NCBI GenBank assembly: GCA_040757055.1
Contig: JBFLXY010000007.1
Location: 1 to 64,000, forward strand
Length of the DNA: 64,000 bases
Reading direction: 5' to 3'
Source of the DNA: JAJZRJ01 sp040757055
Lineage (GTDB): Bacteria > Desulfobacterota > Desulfobulbia > Desulfobulbales > Desulfurivibrionaceae
Shown here one piece after another: positions 1 to 12,277 of this stretch; within the stretch, counting starts at the first letter, position 1; the number at the start of each line of letters is the position of its first letter. The position numbers were made by a program, and so were the translations under genes. Under the pieces are notes generated by a model, which had not been told where the DNA came from, searched no databases, and saw nothing but the letters and a program-made list of their open reading frames with translations.

Positions 1-118
1 AGCAAAAAGCTTAACCAGCTCCCGGAATTTGGGCTCCGAAATTTTTGAACGCTTTGCATACTTGTTTTTCATCGTCATAACTAGATGTTAGCACACTTTT
101 TAAAGTGCTGTTCTAGTC
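1..118. other. upstream region of first flagellar regulator
   Basis: AT-rich intergenic DNA ahead of the first gene. No sigma-54 -24/-12 motif is visible here, unlike the promoters before flgB and fliK. An imperfect inverted repeat (AGCAC...GTGCT, about 91-110) lies just before the start codon. No clear Shine-Dalgarno precedes the ATG at 119. An in-frame TAA at 101-103 rules out a longer reading frame. Confidence 0.4.
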
Positions 119-1435
<1,317 letters not shown>

Positions 1436-1467
1436 AAGTGCAGGATTTTTGACACGGATCGGAGAGG

Positions 1468-3531
1468 ATGGGAAACCGCACTTTGGGGATAATGCTCCTG
1501 CTGCTGCTGGCCGCGTGCCCGACCTGGGCAGCGGAAGGGAGCGGCGTGCCGGCGGCGGATGAGGCAAAGGCGACCACTGTGCAGCCCGCCACCCCGGAGA
1601 GTCTGTGGCAGGAGGCCACGACCGCCGCCGGCGAGGGGAAATGGTCCGAGGCCTCCGCGCTGTATCAACGCCTCCACAAAGAGTTTCCCAAGGCGGCCAA
1701 GGCGGAGGACGCCCTGTGGCAGGCGGCGCAGCTCGCCAGAAAGGCGGCGGGCGAGGCCAAGGATCCGGACTGGGGCCAGGTCCGCGATCTCTTCCGGCTG
1801 TATGCCGCCGATTACCCCAAGTCCGCCCGGTACCCGGAGGCCTATTTTGAACTGGGCGTCGCCCATTACCACATGCGCTTTTTCCGGGAGGCCGCCACCT
1901 ATTTCAAGCTGTTCCAGAAGCGTTATCCCCAATCCCCCCTGGCGGCCTCCGCCCGCTCCTGGCAGGGCAGGACCCTGATGGAGGTGGGCCGGCTCGATGA
2001 AGCCATTGCGGTTTTCCAGCAGGTGGCGCAGGGCGAGGATGAGCAGCAGCGGACCGTGGCCCTGGCCGGCATCGGCAAGGCGTATGTGGCGAAGAAGGAT
2101 TATGCCCGGGCGATCGAGAGCTTCGAGGGGTTGCTGGCCAGGACGCCGCGGGCCGCCCTGGAAGACCCGGAGCTGCTCCTTTCCCTGGGTATGGCCTACC
2201 TCAAGGTCGGCAGGGAGGCGGAGGGGCAGCGGAGGCTTTTCCATTTCGTCAATCTGCTTCCCCAGTCGCCCCGCCGCTTTGAGGTGCTCTTTGAGCTGGG
2301 GGAGAGCTTCCACCGCCAGGGTGACGACGCCACTGCCCAGAAGCTTTATGCCAGGGTGGTGGAGGACGGTGAGCCGGGCAGCCGGCCGGTGCTCCTCTCC
2401 CAGTTCCGGCAGAGCGAATACCTCGACGATCCCCGCCGGAAGCTTTCGAGCTGGCAGCGCCGCCGCGACCTGAACGACCCGGAGGGCGATGCGCTCTATC
2501 AGCGTGTGCTGGAGGGGTACCGGCACGAACCCATTGCCCAGGATGCCCGTTACCTGCTGTTCCTCCGGTATCGCGCCCGGGGAAACCATGATCTGGCCGC
2601 GGAAATGGGCCGAAGCTTCCTGCGTCACGATCCGCCCGGTCCGAACCCCGGCGAGAAAGGGGATGTCGGCGCCGAGGTCATGGCCGCGCTCGTGGAAGAA
2701 CTGCTGGGACGGGGAGCATATCAGGAGATTCAGAAGTTCTACCGTGCCGAAGCGGGCCATGTGGAAAAGTCGGGAGAAGGCCGGTTGCGGTATCTGGTGG
2801 GACAGGCCCTGCAGGCCATGGATCGGAACGAGCAGGCCGCTGCCCTCTATTACCGTGCCCTGGCCTTTCCGCTTGCCGATGCCGACAAGCTGGACCTCTA
2901 TGTCCGCCGGGCCCATGTCTACCTGGCCCTGAAGGATTTCGCCTCGGCGGAACGGTTGCTGGAGCACCTGCGCAAGAGTTATGCCGGCACCGGGGGGCTG
3001 GGCGAGATTCTCTATTACAGCGGCCGGCTGCGCGAGGAACAGAAGCGCTACGACGAGGCGCTGGCCTTTTACGATCAGGCGTTGCCGGAGCTTTCACAGC
3101 CGGAGAAGAAGCAGCTCTGCGGTGAGGGGCGGTTGCGGATGCTGCTCCATGGCAAGCGCTTTTCCGAGATGCTGGTCAGTCTCGACTCCTACCGGAAGGA
3201 GGGCTGGCTCAGCGCGGTATCGCTGCAGGGCTGGTACCGGAAGGTGGGCGACATGCTGCGGCGGGAAAGCAGGACCGAAGAGACGATCAAGGCATATCTC
3301 GGCGCCGTGGGTGAAAACATGCCCCAGGAGGGCGGTGTGGCCCAGGGGGTTCACCTGCACCTTGGCGATCTGCTGGTGCAGCTTGGCGAGTTCGAACGGG
3401 GCCGCGATCATTTCCGCAAGGCGCAGACGGGGGCGGATCCCTTCCTGAAAAAACTCGCCGAGGAGCGTCTCAACCAGCTGGAGATCGACCGTTCGCTTTC
3501 GGTGCTGCAGCCCCTTTTGCGCCAGAAGTGA
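1468..3531 (+). CDS. secreted TPR-repeat protein
   Basis: A 687-residue protein with an N-terminal signal peptide (a run of Leu, cleavage probably after PTWAA) followed almost entirely by tetratricopeptide-type helical repeats. Repeat-like units such as YPEAYFELGVAHY and ARAIESFEGLL recur through the chain. It is therefore probably periplasmic and a protein-interaction scaffold. The ATG has a good GGAGAGG ribosome binding site. It lies 32 bases after the first activator and 9 bases before the kinase, so it is probably co-transcribed with the flagellar regulators. Its partner is not visible from sequence, and a link to motor assembly is only inferred from position. Confidence 0.7.
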   Translation: MGNRTLGIMLLLLLAACPTWAAEGSGVPAADEAKATTVQPATPESLWQEATTAAGEGKWSEASALYQRLHKEFPKAAKAEDALWQAAQLARKAAGEAKDPDWGQVRDLFRLYAADYPKSARYPEAYFELGVAHYHMRFFREAATYFKLFQKRYPQSPLAASARSWQGRTLMEVGRLDEAIAVFQQVAQGEDEQQRTVALAGIGKAYVAKKDYARAIESFEGLLARTPRAALEDPELLLSLGMAYLKVGREAEGQRRLFHFVNLLPQSPRRFEVLFELGESFHRQGDDATAQKLYARVVEDGEPGSRPVLLSQFRQSEYLDDPRRKLSSWQRRRDLNDPEGDALYQRVLEGYRHEPIAQDARYLLFLRYRARGNHDLAAEMGRSFLRHDPPGPNPGEKGDVGAEVMAALVEELLGRGAYQEIQKFYRAEAGHVEKSGEGRLRYLVGQALQAMDRNEQAAALYYRALAFPLADADKLDLYVRRAHVYLALKDFASAERLLEHLRKSYAGTGGLGEILYYSGRLREEQKRYDEALAFYDQALPELSQPEKKQLCGEGRLRMLLHGKRFSEMLVSLDSYRKEGWLSAVSLQGWYRKVGDMLRRESRTEETIKAYLGAVGENMPQEGGVAQGVHLHLGDLLVQLGEFERGRDHFRKAQTGADPFLKKLAEERLNQLEIDRSLSVLQPLLRQK

Positions 3532-3540
3532 GAACCTCGC

Positions 3541-4678
3541 GTGCCGCAGCCACAGATGACAACCTTTTTCGATGACACGGCAGAACATCTGCGGGAGTTC
3601 CTTTTTGCCATGCTGGAAAGCATGCCTGGCGGGGTGCTGCTTGCCGAGCCGGGGGGCATGCTCGTCGCCGCCAACCAGAAGGCGCGCCAGATGCTGCATC
3701 TGGCCGGCTCTTCCATCCAGAACCGCAACTGCTGGGAGGTGTTGCGGCGGGAACTCGGGGTGACGGCGCCGGAACTGGCGCCCCTTGGCCGGGCCGGCGG
3801 CTCGGTGCTGGTCGCGCACCGTGATCCGGCAGGGCAGGGGCTGGCGCATCTGCTGCTTTCCCGCAACGATTTGCAGAGCCCCTTTCTCCATGTGGGAGGT
3901 TTTTTTCTGCTGATCGAGGATGTCACCTACCCCGCCATGGTCGAGGCCCAGTTCGACCGGCGCAAACGGTTCCGCGCCATGCAGGATATGGCCGAGTCCA
4001 TGAGCCAGGAACTGAAAAATCCGCTCGGCAGCCTGGAACTGCTCGCCTCGCTCCTGCAACGGGATCTGGCCGTTGACCCCGACTACCAGCGGCTCACCAC
4101 CCAGATGCTCAACGCGGTGCGGACCATGAGTCACCTCCTCGACAACCACCTCACCTTTGCCCGGCTGCCGAAGCCGGCGCGCCGGGAGTTTTCGGTGGAG
4201 CAGGTGATCCGCGCCGTGATCGACAAGCTGCTGCTGCTGGGGCGCGAGCAGGGGGTGAGCTTTGAGGCCGGGATGCAGCACCATCTGGATTCCTTTTACG
4301 GCGATGCCGAACTCTTCGGCCAGTTGCTGCTGAACCTCGGCATCAACGCCATGGAAAGCATGCCGCAAGGCGGGATGGTGTATTTGGGCACCCGGACCCT
4401 GCCCCCCGATCGCCATCATCCGCCGCTGCTGGAGATCCACTGCCGGGATGCCGGCGTCGGCATTCCGGCCGCGGACCAGGTCCGTATCTTTGACCCGTTT
4501 TTCACCACCAAAGGGGGCAGCCGCGGGTTGGGGCTCGCCATCGTGCACCACATCGCCGAGGCCCATGGCGGGGTGGTGCGGGTGGAGAGCGAAGCCGGCA
4601 AGGGCGCCCTCTTTACCGTGCTGCTGCCCTACAATCAGGGGGCCGTGTTCCGGGAACCGCCACACATGAGACACAACC

Positions 4679-4686
<8 letters not shown>
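3541..4686 (+). CDS. FlrB-like sensor kinase lacking the phosphoacceptor His
   Basis: A 381-residue cytoplasmic kinase-like protein with no transmembrane segment. It has an N-terminal PAS-like region (about 10-130), a dimerisation helix pair (about 140-215) and a HATPase domain with N-box (LLNLGINAMES), G1 (DAGVGIP) and G2 (GSRGLGLAIVHH). The helix that normally reads AHE(I/V)(R/K)NPL reads S-Q-E-L-K-N-P-L here. The codon at 4006-4008 is CAG, so Gln156 replaces the phosphorylated His. ATP-binding motifs look intact. The gene overlaps the downstream NtrC-type regulator by 8 bases, as flrB-flrC pairs do. The start is GTG at 3541; ATG at 3556 is an alternative. Confidence 0.8.
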
Positions 4687-6121
<1,435 letters not shown>

Positions 6122-6195
6122 CCTGCTTGCGCTGCTGGTTTTCTCCCCTTTTTTTTCGTTTCTGTCCCCTGATCCCGGATTCCCGGTCCTGAAGT

Positions 6196-6211
6196 TGGCA
6201 TTGTATTTGCA
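6196..6211 (+). promoter_or_regulatory. sigma-54 promoter for the flgB operon
   Basis: TGGCAT-N5-TTGCA matches the -24/-12 consensus exactly, with the required spacing. It lies 41 bases upstream of the flgB start codon, directly after the two sigma-54 activators. Confidence 0.9.
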
Positions 6212-6252
6212 TTAAATTCTGGCAGCGGTTGCACCCGAACCAGGAGGTCACC

Positions 6253-6639
6253 ATGCCGGTCAACAAACTGTACGGCGGCAGCATCGCCATCATGCGCCAA
6301 GCCCTTGATCTGCGGCTGGAAAAACAGGGGCTGATCCAGTCCAACATCGCCAACCAGGAAACGCCGGGCTACACCACCAAGGACTTCTCTTTTGCCCGGG
6401 TCATGGAGCGCACCATGAGCGGAACGGCCGATCTGCGGCGCACCCATGCCAAACATTTGACAATCGATCCGGTGGAGGCCACCAAGAGCGGCGAATACGC
6501 CAGGGAGGCGCGACCGGTCGATCTCGACGAGGAAATGGTCAAGCTGGCGGAGAACCAGCTCATGTATCAGGTGACCACACGGCTCATCACCAAGAAATTC
6601 GAAGGATTACGCTACGTCATCGACGAAGGAGGGAAATAA
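6253..6639 (+). CDS. flgB: flagellar basal-body rod protein FlgB
   Basis: 128 residues, the usual length for the proximal rod subunit. It carries the rod-family N-terminal pattern in which LRLEKQGLIQSNIANQETPGY corresponds to the signature helix and ANxxTPGY turn, and a C-terminal helix ending TRLITKKFEGLRYVI. The subunit is exported by the flagellar type III apparatus and assembles in the periplasm with FlgC. The ATG at 6253 follows CAGGAGGTCACC, an excellent ribosome binding site. An in-frame ATG at 6229 lacks one and would lie nearer the promoter. It is first in the flgB-flgC-fliE-fliF order and 3 bases from flgC. Confidence 0.95.
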   Translation: MPVNKLYGGSIAIMRQALDLRLEKQGLIQSNIANQETPGYTTKDFSFARVMERTMSGTADLRRTHAKHLTIDPVEATKSGEYAREARPVDLDEEMVKLAENQLMYQVTTRLITKKFEGLRYVIDEGGK

Positions 6640-6642
6640 GCC

Positions 6643-7077
6643 ATGGACGAACTGACAGCCATGCACATCAGCGGTTCCGCCCTCAAGGCGGAACGGGCGC
6701 GCCTCAACATCGCGGCCATGAATCTGGCCAACGCCAACACCACCCGTACCCTGGAGGGGGGACCTTACAAGGCCAAATCGGTGATCTTTGCCGCTAAGCC
6801 GCTCCCGGGGACCTTCCGCGACACCCTCAACTCCACGGCCGAGCGGTTGCGCACGGTGGAGGTTGCCAGGGTCGTGGAAGACAAGGCACCTTTTGCCGAG
6901 GTCTACGACCCCTCCCATCCGGATGCCGACGCCAACGGCATTGTCCGCATGCCCAACGTCAACGTGGCGGAACAGATGGTGGACATGATGAGCGCCAAGC
7001 GCTCCTACGAGGCCAACGTCACTGCCCTCGATGCTGTCAAAAATATGGCGCTGCGGGCGCTGGAGATCAGCCGTTAG
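6643..7077 (+). CDS. flgC: flagellar basal-body rod protein FlgC
   Basis: 144 residues, normal for FlgC. The N-terminal helix contains AERARLNIAAMNLANANTT, the rod/hook family signature. The C-terminus reads VNVAEQMVDMMSAKRSYEANV, the other conserved helix. It forms part of the proximal rod together with FlgB and FliE. The start lies 3 bases after the flgB stop, so the two are translationally linked. Confidence 0.95.
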   Translation: MDELTAMHISGSALKAERARLNIAAMNLANANTTRTLEGGPYKAKSVIFAAKPLPGTFRDTLNSTAERLRTVEVARVVEDKAPFAEVYDPSHPDADANGIVRMPNVNVAEQMVDMMSAKRSYEANVTALDAVKNMALRALEISR

Positions 7078-7133
7078 TTCGGCACCGGCGAACCGGTGAC
7101 CGGTTTCTTTTGTCCTGGAGAAGGAGTGGCGCC

Positions 7134-7433
7134 ATGAAGGAAATTTCCCTTGCTTCCGTTGCCCCGGCCGGCATCGCCGCCCAGCGGCCCGACAGGATCC
7201 CGGCCACGGCCGCCGAGGGTTTTGGCCAGGTCTTGAGCCAGGCCGTCGATGCGGTGAACACCCGGATGCAGGAGGCGGACGCCCTGGCCCGGGGGCTGGC
7301 CAGCGGCCAGCACGCCAACATCCACGAGACCATGATCGCCGCTGAGCAGGCAGGCATCTCCTTCCGGCTCATGACCCGGGTCCAGCAGAAGGCGCTCGAC
7401 GCCTACCTGGAAATCATGCGGATGCAGCTCTAA
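7134..7433 (+). CDS. fliE: flagellar hook-basal body complex protein FliE
   Basis: 99 residues, typical of FliE, which joins the MS ring to the rod. The conserved C-terminal half (NIHETMIAAEQAGISFRLM, then VQQKALDAYLEIMRMQ) is present. The ATG at 7134 follows GGAGAAGGAG with good spacing. A longer in-frame start at 7110 lacks such a site. It sits between flgC and fliF, the standard position. Confidence 0.95.
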   Translation: MKEISLASVAPAGIAAQRPDRIPATAAEGFGQVLSQAVDAVNTRMQEADALARGLASGQHANIHETMIAAEQAGISFRLMTRVQQKALDAYLEIMRMQL

Positions 7434-7458
7434 CCACCGCGCGTGCTAAGGGGGAATT

Positions 7459-9075
7459 ATGGCAGGACCCAAGGAAATTCTTGCGCAGTTCGTCTCGGTC
7501 TTCCGGGGGCTGTCCCTGGTCCAGAAACTGGTCGGCGTCGGGGTGGTCGTCGTGGTGCTGGGCGGCCTCATAGCCCTGACCACCATGGGCGGCGACACCA
7601 CCGAGTACAAGGTGCTCTTCTCCGGACTGACCCAGGAGGACGCCGCCGAGGTGGTGAACCGCCTCAAGGAGCAGCGGATCACCTACAAGCTTTCCGGGGA
7701 TGGCGGTGCGATCATGGTGCCGGCCGGTCAGGTCTATGAGGTGCGGCTGGCAATGGCCGGCGAGGGATTGCCCCGCGGCGGCGGGGTCGGCTTCGAGGTA
7801 TTCGATAAGACCAGCCTCGGAACCACCGATTTTGTCCAGCGGCTCAACTATCAGCGGGCGCTCCAGGGCGAACTGACCCGCACTATCCGGCAGTTCCAGC
7901 AGGTGCTCGAGGCCCGCGTCCACATCGCCACCCCCAAGGAATCGGTTTTCGTCGAGGACGAAAAGCCGGTGACTGCCTCGGTGAGCGTGAAGCTGCGCGG
8001 CCGCGAGCAGCTCTCCCAGCACCAGGTGCAGAGCATCGTCAACCTGGTGGCCTGCGCCGTGCCGGGGCTCACCCCGGAGAACATCACCCTGGTCGATACC
8101 GCCGGCCGCCTCCTTTACCGCAAGAGCGGCGAGCAGGGCGGGGTGCTTTCCGGCAATCAGCTCGAATACCAGTTCAAGGTGGAAGAGACCCTGCGCAAGA
8201 AGGTGGAGTCCATGCTGGAGGAGGTGGTGGGCGTCGGCAGGGTGCGGGCCAGCGTCACAGCCGACATCGACTTCAACCGCAGGGAGGTGACCGAAGAGAA
8301 TTTCGACCCCGAGGCGCAGGTGGTGCGCAGCGAGCAGATGCTCACCGAGGAGGACCAGCGCGGAGGACCGTCGCCGGAGGGAATCCCCGGCGCCAAGGGG
8401 GAACTGGCCACCTTTGCTGAATCCGGCGAGGGGGCAGGAGGGGGCAATGCCTACAAGCGCAGCAACGTGACCCGCAACTACGAGATCAGCCGCCAGACCC
8501 GGCACATTCAGGAGATGGGCGGCGCGGTGAAACGGCTCTCGGTGGCGGTCATGGTCGATGGCACCTACGACAAGAACGTTGACAAGGAAAAGGGCACCAC
8601 CCTACAATATAAGCCACGAAGCCCCGAGGAGATGCAGTATTTCGAGAAGCTGGTGAGGAATGCCATCGGTTTCAGCGAAGAGCGGGGGGATCAGGTCGAG
8701 GTGGCCAGCATGTCCTTTGCCCTCTCCACCATGGTCGAGCCCGAGCCCGCCGCCCTGGAGAAATGGCGGGAGGTTGTGGAGTGGCTGGCCATGCCCATCG
8801 TCTATCTGCTCATTGCCGTCGGCGTGCTGCTCTTCGTGATCAAGCCCTTCTTCCGGATTCTCACCACCAAGCAGCTCGAGGGCCGGCGGACGGTGGAACG
8901 GGTCGAGGGTGGCCACTATGTGGCTGGGGTGCCGGCAGGCATGGGGGCAGAGGAAGAGGATCTCTCCTTGTCTCCCAAGGGGTTGACCGATCAGGAACGG
9001 ATCTACCGGCTGGCGCAGAGCGACCCGGACCGCGCCGCCGATCTGGTCCGCCGCTGGCTGCGTGAAGGAGCCTGA
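7459..9075 (+). CDS. fliF: flagellar MS-ring protein FliF
   Basis: 538 residues, forming the inner-membrane ring on which the flagellar export gate and C ring assemble. A first transmembrane segment lies at about 20-42 and a second near 440-465, with the periplasmic YscJ/FliF-type ring-building domains between them (EVRLAMAGEGLPRGGGVGFEVFD is a family hallmark). The C-terminal cytoplasmic tail, which should bind FliG, ends at the stop five bases before fliG. A GGGGGAA ribosome binding site precedes the ATG. Confidence 0.95.
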   Translation: MAGPKEILAQFVSVFRGLSLVQKLVGVGVVVVVLGGLIALTTMGGDTTEYKVLFSGLTQEDAAEVVNRLKEQRITYKLSGDGGAIMVPAGQVYEVRLAMAGEGLPRGGGVGFEVFDKTSLGTTDFVQRLNYQRALQGELTRTIRQFQQVLEARVHIATPKESVFVEDEKPVTASVSVKLRGREQLSQHQVQSIVNLVACAVPGLTPENITLVDTAGRLLYRKSGEQGGVLSGNQLEYQFKVEETLRKKVESMLEEVVGVGRVRASVTADIDFNRREVTEENFDPEAQVVRSEQMLTEEDQRGGPSPEGIPGAKGELATFAESGEGAGGGNAYKRSNVTRNYEISRQTRHIQEMGGAVKRLSVAVMVDGTYDKNVDKEKGTTLQYKPRSPEEMQYFEKLVRNAIGFSEERGDQVEVASMSFALSTMVEPEPAALEKWREVVEWLAMPIVYLLIAVGVLLFVIKPFFRILTTKQLEGRRTVERVEGGHYVAGVPAGMGAEEEDLSLSPKGLTDQERIYRLAQSDPDRAADLVRRWLREGA

Positions 9076-9080
9076 CACCC

Positions 9081-10112
9081 ATGGCTGCTCCCCATAAAAA
9101 GGAAAAAGGCGGGGCCGACAATCTGAGTGGCCCGGAAAAGGCCGCCATCTTTCTGCTCACCGTGGGCGAGGAGTTCACCGCCCAGGTCTTCCAGCGGCTC
9201 GACCCGGAAGAGATCAAGCTGGTCGGTCGCCAGATGGCCAAGATCGACAAGATCGACAAGGAAGATCTGGAGGGGCTGCTCAAGGAATTCAAGAGCGACA
9301 CCGGCGAGGCCGACCTCTTCCTCTCGGGCAACGACATGCTGGAGCAGGCGGTGAAAAGGGCCCTCTCCTCGGAAAAGGCCCAGGAGATCCTGGAAGACAT
9401 CCGTTCCGACTGGAAGCTCACCCTGTTCCAGAAGGCACGCAAGCTCGAACCCAAAGTTCTGGTCAACTTCCTGCGCAACGAGCATCCGCAGACCGTGGCC
9501 CTGGTGCTGGCTGTGCTCGACCACACCCAGGCGGCCCAGATTCTGGCCGAATTCCCCGAAGACAATCAGGTGGAAATCGTCATGCGCATGGCCGAGCTCG
9601 ACAAGGTGAGTCCGGAGATACTGGTCGATGTGGACCGGGTGCTGCAGGATGAGCTGCTGTCGGTGGAGGGCATGGAGGGCCAGCGCCTGGGCGGGGTCGA
9701 GGCGGTGGCCGAGATCCTGAACAACGCCGATCGCGCCATGGAGGCCTCCATTCTGGAAGGGGTGGAGGAGCAGCGCGAAACCCTGGCCGACGAGATCCGG
9801 CGGCTGATGTTCGTCTTCGAGGACCTCATCAACGTGGACAACCGCGGCATCCAGGCGGTATTGAAGGAGGTCAGCACCGACGACCTCAAGGTGGCCCTCA
9901 AGATCGCTTCCGACGATCTCAGGGAAAAGATCTTCACCTGCATGTCCACCCGCGCGGTGGAGATGCTCAAGGAAGACATGGAGATCATGGGGCCGACCCG
10001 GGTCAAGGACGTCGAGGCGGCCCAGCAGAACATCATCAAGATCGCCAAACGCCTGGAGCAGGAGGGCAAGATCCAGCTCATGCAGGGCGGCGGGGAGGAC
10101 GAATTTGTCTAA
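9081..10112 (+). CDS. fliG: flagellar motor switch protein FliG
   Basis: 343 residues, full length. The N-terminal part (SGPEKAAIFLLTVGEE) binds FliF. The middle contains the EHPQTVALVLAVLD armadillo-like segment. The C-terminal torque domain carries the charged helix around LMFVFEDLINVDNRGIQAVL that faces the stator. It follows fliF by 5 bases. The last codons overlap the TTG start of fliH. Confidence 0.95.
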   Translation: MAAPHKKEKGGADNLSGPEKAAIFLLTVGEEFTAQVFQRLDPEEIKLVGRQMAKIDKIDKEDLEGLLKEFKSDTGEADLFLSGNDMLEQAVKRALSSEKAQEILEDIRSDWKLTLFQKARKLEPKVLVNFLRNEHPQTVALVLAVLDHTQAAQILAEFPEDNQVEIVMRMAELDKVSPEILVDVDRVLQDELLSVEGMEGQRLGGVEAVAEILNNADRAMEASILEGVEEQRETLADEIRRLMFVFEDLINVDNRGIQAVLKEVSTDDLKVALKIASDDLREKIFTCMSTRAVEMLKEDMEIMGPTRVKDVEAAQQNIIKIAKRLEQEGKIQLMQGGGEDEFV

Positions 10113-10911
10113 TATTTACAAGCTGCCCCAGTCGGCCCCGGCGGCGGGCACGGGGCAGCCCAAAACAACGTCCGGTCGTCTGGCGGCCCTGCCCCGATCC
10201 GACGAGTTCCTCCCGCTCACCGATTTCTGGAAGCGGAGCGGGGTGGGGGCTGGCTCGCCGCAGGAGGGGGCGGCCACCGCGAGCGCACCGGAACCACGCG
10301 ATGAACGGGAGCTGGCCCGCCGGCAGGCCGAGGAGATCGTGCGGCAGGCCCAGGTCGAGGCGGCCCGCATCGAGCAGGAGGCCAGGGAGCAGGGGTTTGC
10401 CCAGGGCGAGGCCGCGGGACGGGCCGCGGGCAAGGAGGAATATGAGGCCAGGGTACGGGACGTTGCCCGTTTTCTCGATGCCTTGCAGGATCAGCGCCGC
10501 GAGGTGCTCAGCCGTTACGAGCGGGAGATCATGACCCTGGTCACCACCATGGTGGATCGACTGGTTCGCCACGAGGTTTCGGTCAATCCCCTGGTGATCC
10601 AGGCTTGTCTGAAAGAGGCCATGGCCTTTGTGGTGGAGAATTCGCTGGTCAAGGTCCATCTCCACAGCGAGGACCTGCACCGGATCAAGGAGATCAGCCT
10701 GGAAGACCCCACGCTCTTCGAGGGCAAGAACCGGGTGCAGCTGGTGGAGGACCCGGCCATCAGCCAGGGCGGCTGCCTTTTGAAGACCAGCTTCGGCGAA
10801 ATCGACGCGACGCTGGAGGGGGGAAAGGCAAAGCTCTGCGAGGCCGTGGAACAGGCATTCCTGGCGGCGCTGGCCGCCGACACCGGCGCGGGCGAGCCTC
10901 CGTCCTCCTGA
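10105..10911 (+). CDS. fliH: flagellar assembly protein FliH
   Basis: 268 residues. It is the regulator/stator of the FliI export ATPase and resembles the peripheral stalk of V-ATPases. A central helical region rich in Gln, Glu, Ala and Arg (QAEEIVRQAQVEAARIEQEA) contains the GxxxG-like pattern around GFAQGEAAGRAAGKEE expected of FliH. The C-terminal domain (about 130-260) is FliH/YscL-like. The start is read as TTG at 10105, overlapping the fliG stop and preceded by GGGGAGGA. No ATG near this position fits as well. Confidence 0.88.
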   Translation: MSNIYKLPQSAPAAGTGQPKTTSGRLAALPRSDEFLPLTDFWKRSGVGAGSPQEGAATASAPEPRDERELARRQAEEIVRQAQVEAARIEQEAREQGFAQGEAAGRAAGKEEYEARVRDVARFLDALQDQRREVLSRYEREIMTLVTTMVDRLVRHEVSVNPLVIQACLKEAMAFVVENSLVKVHLHSEDLHRIKEISLEDPTLFEGKNRVQLVEDPAISQGGCLLKTSFGEIDATLEGGKAKLCEAVEQAFLAALAADTGAGEPPSS

Positions 10912-10921
10912 GCAGGTTGCC

Positions 10922-12262
10922 ATGGACTTTGCCCGCGCCATCCGTGTTGCCGAAGAGGCTCCGCTCATTTCCGTGGGCGGCCGGGTCAATCAGGTCATCG
11001 GCATGGTGATCGAGAGCGAGGGCCCCGGTATTCCGGTGGGCAGCATCTGCGAGGTGGAGGTCTTCAAGGGGGCAAGCCGGGTGCCGGCGGAGGTGGTGGG
11101 CTTCCGCGAAGGGAGGGTGCTCCTGATGCCGCTGGGCGAGATGCGCGGCATCGAGCCGGGCAGCGCCATCCGGCTCGTCGGCGGCCAGGCCAGCGTGCCG
11201 GTCTCCCAGAGCCTGCTCGGCCGGGTGATAGATGGCCTGGGTCGTCCCATGGACGGCAAGGGGCCGCTTTGCGCCGATCAGCTTTATCCCCTCTACGCCG
11301 AACCATTGAATCCCATGACCCGCGAACGCATCCTCCAGCCCGTGGATGTGGGGGTGCGGGCGATCAACGGCCTCTTGACCCTGGGCAAGGGCCAGCGCAT
11401 CGGCATCCTTGCCGGCTCCGGGGTGGGCAAGTCCACCCTGCTCGGCATGATTGCCCGCCACACCGCGGCGGACATCAGCGTCATCGCGCTCATTGGCGAG
11501 CGCGGCCGCGAACTCAAGGACTTCATCGAGCGCGATCTCGGCCCCGAGGGGCTGGCCCGTTCCGTGGTGGTGGTGGCCACCTCGGACCAGCCGCCCCTGG
11601 TGCGCATGCGCGGGGCCTATCTTGCCATGGCCATTGCCGAGTATTTCCGCGATCTCGGGCGCGACGTCATCATGATGATGGACTCGGTGACCCGATTTGC
11701 CATGTCCAGCCGCGAGGTGGGGCTGGCCATCGGCGAGCCCCCCACCTCGCGCGGCTACACGCCCTCGGTCTTCGGCCAGCTCCCCAAGCTGCTGGAGCGG
11801 GCCGGCACCTGTGTCGGCAAGGGCAGCATCACCGGCATCTACACCGTGCTCGTCGAGGGCGACGACATGAACGAGCCCATTGCCGACGCGGTGCGCTCCA
11901 TCGTCGACGGCCACATCGTCCTGAGCCGCGAGCTGGCCAGCCGCGGCCATTATCCCTCCATCGAGGTCATGGGCAGCGTCAGCCGCTGCATGGGCGACGT
12001 GGTGGCAAAAGAGCAGGTCACGCTGGCCCACCGCTTCCTGGAGATGATGGCCACCTACCGCCGCTCCGAGGATCTCATCAACATCGGGGCCTATGCCCGG
12101 GGCAGCAACCCCGGGATCGACAGCGCCATCGAGATGATCGATCACCTGAACGGCTATCTCCGCCAGCCGGTGGAGGAAAAGGTGGGGCTGGCGGAGAGTC
12201 TTTCCCAGCTCCAGGGGCTCTTCAGCGCCGAACCGAAGCCGGCCGCACCGGCCCGGCGGTAA
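10922..12262 (+). CDS. fliI: flagellum-specific export ATPase FliI
   Basis: 446 residues with Walker A GSGVGKST at 165-172, Walker B around VIMMMDSVTRFA, and the FliI/F1-type signature PPTSRGYTPSVFGQLPKLLERAG. It energises loading of rod, hook and filament subunits at the cytoplasmic face of the export gate. It stands between fliH and fliJ, the classic export-ATPase trio, with gaps of only 10-15 bases. Confidence 0.96.
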   Translation: MDFARAIRVAEEAPLISVGGRVNQVIGMVIESEGPGIPVGSICEVEVFKGASRVPAEVVGFREGRVLLMPLGEMRGIEPGSAIRLVGGQASVPVSQSLLGRVIDGLGRPMDGKGPLCADQLYPLYAEPLNPMTRERILQPVDVGVRAINGLLTLGKGQRIGILAGSGVGKSTLLGMIARHTAADISVIALIGERGRELKDFIERDLGPEGLARSVVVVATSDQPPLVRMRGAYLAMAIAEYFRDLGRDVIMMMDSVTRFAMSSREVGLAIGEPPTSRGYTPSVFGQLPKLLERAGTCVGKGSITGIYTVLVEGDDMNEPIADAVRSIVDGHIVLSRELASRGHYPSIEVMGSVSRCMGDVVAKEQVTLAHRFLEMMATYRRSEDLINIGAYARGSNPGIDSAIEMIDHLNGYLRQPVEEKVGLAESLSQLQGLFSAEPKPAAPARR

Positions 12263-12277
12263 GGGGGCAGGGGAGCC

